From: Cristatella mucedo
Lineage: Eukaryota > Bryozoa > Phylactolaemata > Cristatellidae
NCBI GenBank assembly: GCA_009760855.2
Contig: WPIO01000120.1
Coordinates: forward strand, 682,001-746,000
Length of the DNA: 64,000 nt
Reading direction: 5' to 3'
A program made the translations under genes and the position numbers. Below, one piece after another: positions 1 through 10,720 of the stretch (the first letter of the stretch is position 1; each line of letters starts with the position of its first letter). The notes under the pieces are model-generated. The model was not told where the DNA came from and did no database searches. It saw only the letters and a program-made list of their open reading frames with translations.

Positions 1-1648
1 TGGTTGGCAAACTGCGGTGTGGTGGGGAAGCACTCTTATGCCGCTGAGAGACAATTCTTACTGCGATTCAGGTGCTATGTCAAAGCGTAGCTGAATAAAT
101 ATGAAGGTGCGCCACTTTAGTTCGTCGATAACAATACAAACCAGGTCTTTTAAGTCCGTGCTCCCAATTGAACTCGGTAATCTTTGCACTTCTGCAAAAA
201 TATAACGTGAAACCTAGCAAATCACGTACTTAGGTGTCTTGCTATTGTTATTTATTTTAAAGTCCGGCTCTAAACGCAGGCTGTTGTGTGACTCGCAAAT
301 ATGCAGCTTGGATGTAAAGTTAAAGTAAGCTGCTTGCCGAGTAGTTGGAGACTCCCGTCCGGTATCGCCGTTGGTGTATAATTATTGATTATCTAACGGA
401 GAAAGGAATTCTCGGACGCATACGTTGACGTAAAAGGCACTGTTAGTAGGCATGGTTTCTCTTCTCCGAGCAGCTTGCAATAATAGAGAAACAGTACAGC
501 TACACACAATGGAAGAACAATGACATTATAATTAGTCAATTATCGCACGGCCAACGCACGTTAACTAGAAGAGCCTCGGGCCCTGGGTGAATCGATATAT
601 GCTGCGGTCTAAAGTGGGCAGCCAAGTCGAGTCTTAGGATCGCGGACTTGTGAAAAACCAAGCTTCGGTGCTTAATAATGCACACCATTTGCATGAAACG
701 TCATTTTGAAACATAGGGATAGGTGTATGAACCGCTTCGCACGATGGCTAGCACTTCAGACGATCACCGAGGTCTAATCTTGTACTTGGCCTTTGCCTTA
801 GAGTGCTGGCAGCATAAACAAAATAAGTATAATTGATTTATATAGCACCCTTAGAGAACTCAATCTCCATTTAGGTGCTTCATATATGCCACAGGGCTCG
901 AACCTACGATCTCAGCAAGACTTTAACTTACATAGTAGGGGGGGGGTTACCAAAGGCCTCTAACTCTACCTGCTGTGGATCCATGCGAGAGGGTCGAATT
1001 AGTCTGGCCGGGTGGCCAACCTCCACTTTTGGGCCAGCAAAGGCTTCCTAGAACCAACCTGCTACGGCATGCCCTCATTGTTAAACCTATTAAAAGTGGC
1101 CCTACCGCCAGCTGAACAGGTGCGATCCGTCTAGGACACGGACTGTAGAGGTCGACCAAGGTTTGCAACGCTGCTAGCTGCGCTCCAGTCACGTGCTCCA
1201 GGCGGAGGACTCTGGCTAAAAATTGCCCTATTGCCGGGCTCGATGCCACCGTCACGGTAGTCACACCCCCGAATCGGGCTCACGCGCTCCGTCCGGCTAA
1301 TAGCAGGGCTTTGCGTGAACACGTGACTCGCCTCAGGGCATTGAATGGGGGACCCGACCGTCGCCGCGAGCATTTCGGCCTGAGCAGGACGACCGGGGCG
1401 GAAGCTTCGTCCAATTCAGCCGCCGCCGCTTTGCCGCTTTCACAATAATCCATACGCAGGGGGGTGGGGAGGTAGTAGTAGCATCGTTTGCCGTTCTTCG
1501 TCATCACGGCTAGCAGGCCCCCGCAATATATCAAAGTAAGTTGCTCAAGCTTCTTATGAAGCATTCTTGAAAGTGATTTCTTATCGATGACTAACTACTT
1601 GCATAAACTGTGAGACGCAGCGTTGCCTCGAAGCCGTTCAGCAGTCAA
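1..1648. repeat. Unclassified dispersed repeat X, copy 1 (cut by window edge)
   Basis: The stretches 1-820 and 935-1648 match 20495-21285 and 22095-22793 closely and in the same order and orientation. The reverse strand holds a short frame in both copies starting around LLAVMTKNGKRC and continuing AAAAELDEASAPVVLLRPKC. A second frame reads VQLAVGPLLIGLTMRAC. I do not recognise a domain. It may be a decayed transposon or a segmental duplication; the SINE-like tail at 822-925 is a separate insertion. Confidence 0.75.
822..925 (-). mobile_element. Partial tRNA-derived SINE (tail and B box)
   Basis: On the minus strand the B-box region around GGCTCGAACC-like sequence is followed by CATATATGAAGCACC and AGATTGAGTTCTCTAAGGG. 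The latter is the 3' tail shared with the local LINE family. The A-box half is missing compared with the copy at 21285-21440. Confidence 0.6.
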
Positions 1649-1649
1649 A

Positions 1650-4600
1650 TAAGTGTTAATGGCCTGGGTGTGGACTTGGGTTGTTTGCTAGTGAGTGAGG
1701 GAGAATAAGAATCAGCTCTCTTTAGAGAAATGCAGAAGTTTCATAACATTAGCAATAACACTGTAGATTTACAGCTTCTAAATTTATCAGGAATCGTCAC
1801 AGACGAGCACCAAAAGCCATATGAAGCTTCGAGTGTTTTATAGTAAGCTGTCCTTGCTAAAATTCGCTTAATTGGTTTGGCTTATAAGTCATTGACCATT
1901 CACACTAAAACTTTGAGCTGGAAACCAAGACACAAAAACTGTATTGGTCTCAGGAGGACTTGAGATCTGTTGGCAGGTTCTTAATTTTCAAAGCTGAAGC
2001 AAAACGTACCATCCTAAAGCGATTCCAAAGACAGGCTAGACACGGAGCGCCTCAAGTCCATACTGGTTCTGTAGCATATATAGTTGTAGCTACCAAGCTT
2101 TCTGCGTTCTCCTAACCAATCGTCTGTAGCTGCACGGACTTGTAATTTGGCTTTTCAGAGCAGGGATTTGGGCCAACCATTTACCTCTTAGGCGTGTTTC
2201 TGGTGGCGAGCAAATTAGTGCTGGGCACTCTCATTCACTACTTATCGCAATCGCAGTAACCACGGTTGAGTGCACAATGTTGAGATAAGCAACGTCAGCA
2301 GAGGCGAACTCGTGCTCAGCTTTACGATTAAAGCTAACTGTTAAACTTGACTAATTCTTTCAAATCTCTACCACTGTCACAATTCGAGCCGTCAAAGCTT
2401 ATGACTCTTTGAGATGGGCTATGGGTTCGAGGCCGAGGAGGTCAGGGCATATATTTCACAGTGATTTCGAGAAAACCCCTTATTCCTCCAGAATGGGTGT
2501 GGCTATCCACGGAGATACTGACTCAGCCAAAACAATAAGTCGGTTTATTGATGGCAAAGACTGCTCAAAGTGAAGATCAAGTCGCCAAGGCTAACCTCTT
2601 AGCCCTCTGGAAGTGGCAAGGGCGAATACGTGCAGTCGTCAGCGAATGCCTTCGATTTATTGCAAGCACCAAACTTTCACCGACATTCACGAGTCCTTAG
2701 AACGGTCGACTAGGCAGGCTGATAGCAGATCATCATAGCGTCTAGCCTGCTTCCAACCAGAAGCTATGCCTTCACAATACAGGTATATTACTTGGCCACG
2801 GGCTGACAGGATGACTGACCCATACTTGAGGACTACAAGCAGCTGGTTGTATGATTCTGCCGTAGCTGATTACTTTGTTAGTGCCTCTTGAGCCAATGGG
2901 GACCAAGCGAAAGTCAAATGCCTCGGCAACAGCAAATGCCTGGTGCATCCTATTGGCTCAATAGGCAAAGGGACAGTCCTGCCTCCTGCTCCGACCAGGT
3001 GAGTTTCGTAGACGAGGAATCGATACGCCTGTACCATGCTGTGCTAGGCAGAGAAATAAGCACATGGAACGGCCGACTATGGCCCTGCTTGAAAGCAGTC
3101 TTAGTCCAGCCTAACCACTTAGAACTTGGATAAAGCTGTTCATACCCACCGGGCTGGTCATTGCGTTTTCAGAAGCCAACTGCAGGTATGAGAATGTGTC
3201 AGGTCAGTTATTGCATGTGCACGATATATGTTTCAGATTTGAATGCCTTTTGAGGGGGCTTTTGACCCAGCCTCCTAGAGTAAACCGATGTTGGTCCACA
3301 AGATGGAACTACTACATAAGTTGCAATGACATTACCGCGTGCAGTCGTTCGCATGAATCGGTATGTGTAAGGGCTCACAGCCGGCCATGTTCTGTATAGG
3401 TTTTAAAGCCATTCTGATGTTCTTGGATTGGGCTACTAGCTCAGCAAAATAGATCGGCGGTCAGCAATTTAGTTTCGCTATGGCACTCGCTGCTTCCTTA
3501 GGATTTTTACACTGGTATGTTTAAATGTAAATATGGCCTCAGTTTTTGAGGCCCTAACCATAACTTCTACTGTTCACATATTTTCGTACACTTATTTGTT
3601 AGATACTAATTTTATTATCTTTATATGAATGATACGCCTTTTTGGGTAGAGGATTTATAAAGCAATACAAGGCGGCAGGAAAAGCTGCTAAGTTATTTTG
3701 CATTTCTCCAGATGAAAAAAAAATCAATCATAAATGCCATTTAGACATTACTGGGTTCACTGCCTGGGAAATTGTGCTCTATATTAGTTACAGTAATGCT
3801 TAAAAGCAGGGACACTGCAGTCAACAAGATCACAGAAAAGAGATAGCCAAGCTTTTGGAAATGGTTGCACTGTCATAGCCGTGTGCTAACTCGATAGAAA
3901 GATTCAAATGCCACTGGCCTTTTGCCGGGTAAAAGTAACGTGAAACTTGTTCTCACGAGCTGATAGAATCTCTATATTCTCGTGCTCCAGGAAACGGTAA
4001 TAGGCGAGTACATGTTCTCTCAAAATGGAGATGCGAGTCAGAGCTTGAAGAGATTAGAGTATTTTGAAAATATGTATCAAATGCTGCTGAGGCATCAATT
4101 GCTTTTGCAGCAAGGCTGAGAAATAAGAACGGATACCCGGATTTATTAAGGATTTTTAATTATTTCTGGATTCACTAAAGCTGAGCATTCAATTATGATT
4201 TCACAGCTGTTGCCAAGCACAATTTTAATTCTACTATCGTAAAAAAATATCGAGATATTACGACGTAGAGTCAGAACTCTGTCATTATTGACTCGACACT
4301 TTATAGATACCGAGTGGTCCGTTCGGGTTTCAATACGCGATCTTATGTCTCAAAGCAGCAGCGGATCATAGCATATTTTGCCTCTCTTTAAAATTTGGCC
4401 TTAATGTGTGCATTAAATTCTAATAGTAATGCCCGGGAGAAAACACGCCCATGCAACTTTAAACGTCTGATATTGTGTTCATGGCTTAGGGCCAGGTTTG
4501 CAATTACGAAGTCACAATTAAGGTACAGAGACTCTGTTAATAATATTCTTACCTAGCTTGGTCAGCCCATAAGCTTCGATCTTTGGTCATTACGAGTGAT

Positions 4601-5330
4601 CTGGAATTACCAGACCTGATAGCCAGAAGACTGGGGTGCCAGGAAGTAAGGCGACCGAAGTCGTACGTTCGAATCCTGCACTGGACGATCCTCTACTGCC
4701 AGCTGCAAGCGGTGGTAATAGCCGTCATCACTCTTCTGCCGCTATACAGACGAGATTCATGAATCAGCTAGTATTTTGTTCGTTATGTCAAATTGCGGGT
4801 GTTAGCATTTCAAAGCTCAATGCAACATCAGATTTACCACAAGCGCCAGCTTGTACACAAATCTGAGGACTATTAGGATAACGGGAGTGTTATAAATCCT
4901 TGCTTAGCAGCTCTTAGATGTTCAGTTTTACACAGCCCAATTTAAGCTGGACCATCGGTAGAGACCACTGAAAACTGAAAGCAGTGAAGTAAAAGTACAA
5001 GTAAAGTAGAATTGACAGGTAGCACATTGAGACCACTAAGTAAAACCAGAATCACTATAAAAAAGACCAGTCAGAATCACTACAAAATAAAGAAAAAATA
5101 CCTTAAACATAATCTTGAAGCAACTTAAGGATGCAACGAGGCTCTAAATAATCGAAATAGCAGTTGTCTGGAGAACGTAGACCAGAGTGTCCGCGAATGA
5201 GAACGATAATTTTTTGGTACGAGATTCCTTAAAGTAAGAATGGCAACAGTCATTTTATTTGTGCCACAATAAAAGAAGTACTACATATTTTATATTCGAA
5301 TTGGGACTTATTAGATGTTATATGGATATA
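1650..5330. other. No gene recognised
   Basis: The stretch is AT-rich with only short frames broken by stops (for example 81 residues at 2888-3133 and 76 at 4636-4866). None has a domain I recognise or splice-compatible neighbours. No repeat was found. Confidence 0.6.
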
Positions 5331-5396
5331 CAATGTAAAGTGCCGAGAAAGAGATTGAATCATCTGAGGGCACTATATCAAATGTATAATTATTGG
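5330..5396 (+). mobile_element. LINE 3'-tail fragment
   Basis: Contains AATGTAAAGTGCCGAGAAAG, AGATTGAATCATCTGAGGGC and then ATAATTATT. This is the diverged hairpin tail of the LINE family described at 25866-28600. Only the last 65 bases remain, as is typical of 5'-truncated insertion. Confidence 0.65.
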
Positions 5397-5399
5397 TAG

Positions 5400-7565
5400 T
5401 ATTGTATGCCAACTCATACTGAGCCAGAGGCACGGGGGATAATCTTTTTCCGCATTAGATAGGTCTTTAGTTTATTGATAACCACTGGTAAATGCAGCAA
5501 ACATTTCTTAATATGTTTAAGTCCCACTTCGTTTCGCAAAACTGGATAAATTCACGTCCTGTGGGCTTTACACCCAAAGTGTCAGTATTGTCTGGATTGC
5601 CACAGCACCATGTACTAAGAGTGCTAAATCATAAAATCCACCTACATTTTATAGCAAGCCATTTCTCCTTTTAATTGTAGCAACTGCAGTGACAGCGAAG
5701 AGCATTTTGATTGCTAATGGTGGCGTTTTCCAAACATACAATGTGATTTCTTTATAGCTGCAGTTATGTTTATTTGTACACTAATATATCTATTACATAC
5801 TCGATTTTTTGTTTGACGGATTCAGCTTAAGGTCGCTTACCGAGCCTAACCACCAAAGCTTCGTATTAAAACCACAAAGCTGAATTTCTGTACCGCCTAT
5901 ACTATATTTTTTAAGTGAAAATAATTTGTACTGCGCCCTCGCAGAGATTAATCTTTCTAGGCACTTTACGAATGCTTTAAAATAGCATGATCAAATACTT
6001 AGGGGTAGCATACTCACTGTTAACAAGCCTAACATGGTTAAAAGTGACAAGCACAGTGCCAGCATGTAAAATATGGCTAATGGTATCATGCACAGCTGCT
6101 GCACACCTAAGCAAAAGAGCATAAAGCACACGGACCCACTAAACAATGGGATAAACTGGTGCGTCCTTAGCCAATAGCAAGCTTATGGAGCCACATCTTA
6201 CCTGTGGAACCACATCGAGGCTGTGAAACCAACTAATAATTATTTAGAGGATAGCTGAAACTTTACCTTGCCTGCTTTGGATCGTCAACTCGACAATGAA
6301 ATTAGCCGGAATGCTTATGAGGCTGCCCTCTTTCAGCTCGCACAAATCTAGTAGAGCTCAAGTCCAGTCTGGGCGCATTTTCGGAATTCTGAAATCCAAA
6401 CTGTAACGATCGTATTTAGCAAGTTTGCTCTGACTAACTATTCATCCAATGTTGCACTTCTAATTTCTCCAAGCCTAGAGGTTAGCTGTAAATGCAGACA
6501 GCCACGATCAAAGCGACCACATTTCCCTGCCCGAGGGCGACCAATCAAGCACAATGAATAGAAGAATGTGGCAGTTCCGGGTATTATTCATCTTTTGTTG
6601 GGTCTTTTATTTGACATCGATTGCAGGTGGCAGTGTTGCTATAGTGCAGCTTCGACCAAAGAAGCTGACTCGTTTTTTTTGCCACTGGCAAAGAAAACAA
6701 AACCGTAACCCCCCTGAATGCAGCAATTAGGCTGTGAATGCTGAATGCTTGAATGATGGGCAACAGTTTCGGAAAGGGATCTTGACTAGGGAGTTGACAG
6801 GCGTAGCTGGTTTTCAGCCGTCTTCTGGCAGTTTGCTTCGAGATCCAAATATGAATCAGGAATACTTGCCACATTCTGCATGCAAACTGGGTTGCTGCTC
6901 AAATAACTAGAGCAGAGTGGAGCCCTGTTGATTGGAATCTCTGGATTTCAGGTTCTGCTGGAAGAAGGTAGCAGGCCTTTCCTTTTTTCAAGTCTCCCAT
7001 TTGTACCCCTCGCTTATAATTTCGAACGAGAGCCGCAGTGGCTTAAAGTAGCTGCCACAGATGGATAATGCCAGGTCGGGAACCTTGAAAAGTACTTGTT
7101 CTACGGCAATATGTACGACATCAAATTTAGGAGGAACAAATGGGAGATGCCTGAGCAAAATTCTTTGCCCCCTGTGGTATTTGTGAAGCCACCTCATCCC
7201 GGCGGTGAGACGGGCTGGATGTCACATTAGCAAAGAACATATTCCATGAATCACTATACTCTTGCACCGAGCCATGACCAGGAATATGCCAATGACTAGA
7301 CTGCCGACCATAGTTTGACTGCAGGTATCTGTTTTGCTGATACCCATTTGGGTGAGCATAACACACCCTTGGGTTTGTTGCTTCGATAGGGGAAGCTAGT
7401 CCGAGCAAGTAAGCTTCCGTGAATACTGTTGTGCTGCTGATTATTTGGCAATGCTAATTTTTTACAGGCTCTTATGTACTATATTAGTGGTTGTTGTTAA
7501 TATGTCTGATCATACTTATAATTTATAACTGGTTTTCAGCGTAAATTGGTAATCAATAACTTAAT
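5400..7565. other. No gene recognised
   Basis: Short frames on both strands (up to 96 residues, reverse, 6584-6874) show no recognisable domain. No RNA gene or clear repeat was found. Confidence 0.55.
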
Positions 7566-7567
7566 CA

Positions 7568-7845
7568 CTTAAATAGGTATGCCAGCATTTAGTGGGTCAT
7601 TGTAATTCGTCCTTATGTGCTTATGCATGCTGACACTGCTGCATGCTACCACTAATCGCAGTTGCATGCTGACTCTGTGTATTTCAACCCTAAGCATTTT
7701 ATTCATGTTATTAATCATGCACAATATTTCCACTCACCATTCGATCGTATTTCCTTTGCCTTAAATGTTAAGCACGTAGAAATAGATTGAGTTCTCTGAG
7801 GGAGCTTCATTAATTGCATTATCATTGTTGTTATTACTAAGATGC
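7568..7845 (+). mobile_element. LINE 3' end, about 280 bases
   Basis: Carries the family 3' UTR: CATTTAGTGGGTCATTGT, TGCATGCTGACACTGCTGCA, then GTAGAAATAGATTGAGTTCT, CTGAGGG and an ATT/GTT-rich tail. It is 5'-truncated and lies upstream of the receptor. Confidence 0.8.
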
Positions 7846-7849
7846 ATCG

Positions 7850-9045
7850 CTCATGGTTTTACTGTGACGTCCACATCTAATGCTTTGTACTATACTTAAT
7901 AAATTACCTCATGGCGGTTCATGCTTGTGAGTTGTTAGTGCTCGCATCATTTGAATGAATAGGAATCCGAATCTCCCCAGTCTTTGGCCTTGGCCATTGA
8001 AATGTTGTATCGGATTGAAACTGGGAGCGTCAGTCTTATCGACGTTCTTCCAGTCAGTGACTCATTTCGGAAGCACGATTTCGCAGCTATGTGCTAATAA
8101 AGACGGTCTTTGATTTTGAAATTGAATATTCCGTTTATGCGATTTTTATTTACCATACGTGCTAGTATGGAATAAACAGTAACCCAAGGGTCAACTTAAG
8201 GAGCCTGTTGTACACTTGTCCCGGTGCTGTGCACATGTAATGGTCTCTAGCTTTCAAATAGAATGCTTTACGCTAGTGAAACGGAGTTTTTATATTAAGC
8301 AATGGGCGCTATTTATTACTGCCGTGTTATCGTGTCGTCGGCATACCTACGCATGTTGAGGAAACCTCTGCCAATTCCTGGTCGTGTTTTGAGGCACCTG
8401 CTCCCACGTGTTGACAAGGACTAGAAAGTTTTCAAGCACTTCGTTTGTTGCAAAAGTACTTTAGTGAAGAAGCTGTTTAAGGTAGTTTGGAACATATTAT
8501 AAGTTAATAAGGAAAATATAGCCGCTCTAATCAGTACCGCCCTTTTGTCAATCTCAATTATAATTTCTTGTAGCTAACAGAGCGTTGAAGTCTCGGCCAT
8601 TACGACCCTTTACAAGACTGCCGATTCGTCGAAGCTGCAGCATCGAGTGCTAAGGAAACAAGGAAAGAAAGCTGCCCGTGAACGATGTCAGCTGTAGCCT
8701 GCGAAATAGTGGTGGCTGCTGCGACTGGCGATTCGGTAGTGCTATTGGCGAAAGCGAGACTGTTGATGCATGTTCATCAGAGTCTAATGACACAATGAGG
8801 AAAAGGTTTTCCTTTGGATATAACAAGAATAGTCATCTTGGCGAATCTGACTCATCACGACCAGCAACCGGTGCTCCCGTATGAGTCTGCTGTCGCTATT
8901 TGTCATTTTTTAAACCAATCCTGTGCCAAGGAACAAACGATTCAACTTCTTCTGCCAGCAAGTCGTATTATCGGGCAGTGTTTTCCTCCACTCCAGAACA
9001 GGTCGCAACAAAAAGCCCACGTGCTGTGCTAAAGGAGAAGCTGCA
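7850..9045. other. No gene recognised
   Basis: Overlapping short plus-strand frames at 8678-9150 (60-75 residues) have no domain I recognise. There is an AATAAA near 7905, but no gene was found to go with it. Confidence 0.5.
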
Positions 9046-9049
9046 AAAA

Positions 9050-9089
9050 GCTGGGTCAGCTTTGTTTGGCCGCTAAAAGCTGACCCAGC
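9050..9089. repeat. Perfect 14-bp inverted repeat
   Basis: GCTGGGTCAGCTTT (9050-9063) and its exact reverse complement AAAGCTGACCCAGC (9076-9089) are separated by 12 bases. A further partial copy, AAAAGCTGACGAGGCAGCC, follows immediately. It could be a hairpin-forming remnant of a mobile element. Confidence 0.8.
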
Positions 9090-9593
9090 AGCCAGGCCAA
9101 AAGCTGACGAGGCAGCCTATGAAGCAGCCAATGAATTCCGCCTCCGATAGCCGCTCCACCGGAGGCTGAAGCGTCTTAGTAGGCAGACCACAGTGGTCCT
9201 ATGCACATGTCCGAATCGCTTCCGACCTGGCTCCGACTCCAGACCTGGGCGTCGAGTCGCCGTCGGAATGATGGCATGGCCTACCCGTGTGATGCTACTG
9301 TGTGTCCTGGCCTCAAAGGGCGGGCCATCGAGTTCGCCTAACGTAACACTGAGCACATGCACTCAGTGATTGTCTGGAAAGCCCGAAGGCGAACGCTGAG
9401 CCCATAGCGCCTGCCTGCACGTGTGCAAACGGGCTTGCGTCCAGTCATAAGCTCGGCATTTGCAGTCTGGCATGATAACGTACAATAGTAACGACAGCAG
9501 GCGTCGGATGTAGGCGGCAAGTTCCCGAGATAAGCATGCTGGTTAACATGAACAGTGCAACTTAAACCACGAGCCAGCCATAACCGATATCTT

Positions 9594-9641
9594 CCCACAC
9601 ACACACACACACAAAACACACACACACACACATATATATAT
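9594..9641. repeat. Compound CA/TA microsatellite
   Basis: Two CA tracts separated by AAAA, followed by about five TA units. It lies upstream of the receptor promoter region. No coding meaning; the reverse-strand CVCVCV frames are an artefact of the repeat. Confidence 0.95.
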
Positions 9642-9878
9642 AGTTTTGCCTATTGCCAAGTTGCAAGCTGACCTCCCAATTCTTTTTACTAATTGCAACT
9701 ATATTAGGAGTCGATGCTCGACACTTCCGCTGCCTGGCCTCATTCACCCGTACTCCTCACTTAGCAAGGGCACTGCTAGCCCTTCGTGGCTAAGGGGGAA
9801 GTCCGAGCTCTCAGCAAATATTCCCACTGGGCCCACTGCAAAAGGGGCCACCAGGGAAGTTCGATATAAAGCAGACAA

Positions 9879-10300
9879 GCGAATACGATATCTAGTTTTA
9901 ATTTATTTAACTATTTGCATTAGAAGCCACATCCACGAATTTCGCCACAAGCGGCTAATCTTTACAATTGTGCTGCATTTCTGTACGTACTGTCCTCAAA
10001 GGAGGGCTTTCTCGCCCCCCCCCCCCCCCCCAGAGAGCCCCTGTCGGTAGCTCTCCCCAACAATAGCAGGAAGTGGGTGGCAAGAAGTGACAGTGAGCGA
10101 ATACGGTTTTTAGCTTTAGTTTATTTATTAATTTGCATTAGAAGCCACATCCACGAATTAAGCCACAAGCGGCTAATCTTCACAATAGTGCTGCATTGCT
10201 ATACTGTGCTAAACGGAGGGCTTTCGCGCCCCCCCCCCCCCAGAGAGCCCCTACCGGTAGCTCTCCGCTGCAATCGCAGGAAGTGGGTGGTTAGAAGTGA
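9879..10300. repeat. Tandem duplication (218-base period) upstream of the receptor
   Basis: Two head-to-tail copies, 9879-10096 and 10097-10300. Each starts GCGAATACG and contains TTTGCATTAGAAGCCACATC. Each then has a GGAGGGCTTTC block, a poly-C run (10015-10031 and 10229-10241), CAGAGAGCCCCT and an end block AGGAAGTGGGTGG. They sit 360-780 bases before the ATG, where a promoter would be expected. The copies have diverged by substitutions and C-run length. Confidence 0.85.
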
Positions 10301-10583
10301 TGGCGTCCTCTGCTGCAAACCAGGTTGGATATTCATTAGGCCTTTATGATTGATTGGTTAGGACCAGGTCATGGTGTTGCCCCATGCAGAGTGCTCGGTC
10401 GGCGATGCAAATTTCATGCTATGCCAAATTCGACCTTGTCTGTTTTGATCGGCAGTTCGGGGTAGGTATTGCCGACGAGTCCATGGACATGCAATTCAAT
10501 CAATAGGCTGGTAGCCAGCCACGCCCTGCAAACGCCCAGTCACTCAGCCCGGCAGCCAAGGCTCCAATGAAAAAGCTCCATCC

Positions 10584-10613
10584 CTCTAGCGAGCCACATT
10601 AGACTCGCTAGAG
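10584..10613 (+). promoter_or_regulatory. Perfect 10-bp hairpin just upstream of the receptor ATG
   Basis: CTCTAGCGAG is followed 10 bases later by its exact reverse complement CTCGCTAGAG. The structure ends 43 bases before the ATG and probably lies in the 5' UTR or core promoter. The pairing is seen in the sequence; a role in transcription or translation is inference. Confidence 0.6.
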
Positions 10614-10656
10614 ACAGAACTGTGCGAGTTGAAGAGGAGATCGACACCGACTGGAT

Positions 10657-10720
10657 ATGCTGCACGGCCGGCTGCTCCTGCTCGTCTTCGGCTGCTCGCT
10701 GTGCGCCGGCTCGGCGACTG
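10657..10720 (+). CDS. Receptor exon 1: signal peptide
   Basis: The ATG opens a short peptide with a positively charged start (MLHGR), a hydrophobic core (LLLLVFG) and small residues before a likely cleavage site (CAGSATG). It ends in phase 1 at a GTAAGA donor, and the missing two bases are supplied by exon 2. A separate signal-peptide exon is usual for nicotinic receptor genes. The start is chosen because it gives a complete signal peptide in phase with exon 2. A longer 5' UTR or a further upstream exon cannot be excluded. Confidence 0.8.

Noticed and set aside
8678-9150. Cluster of short plus-strand frames upstream of the receptor
   Set aside because: No domain, no splice sites that join them to exon 1 in phase, and they overlap a hairpin repeat.
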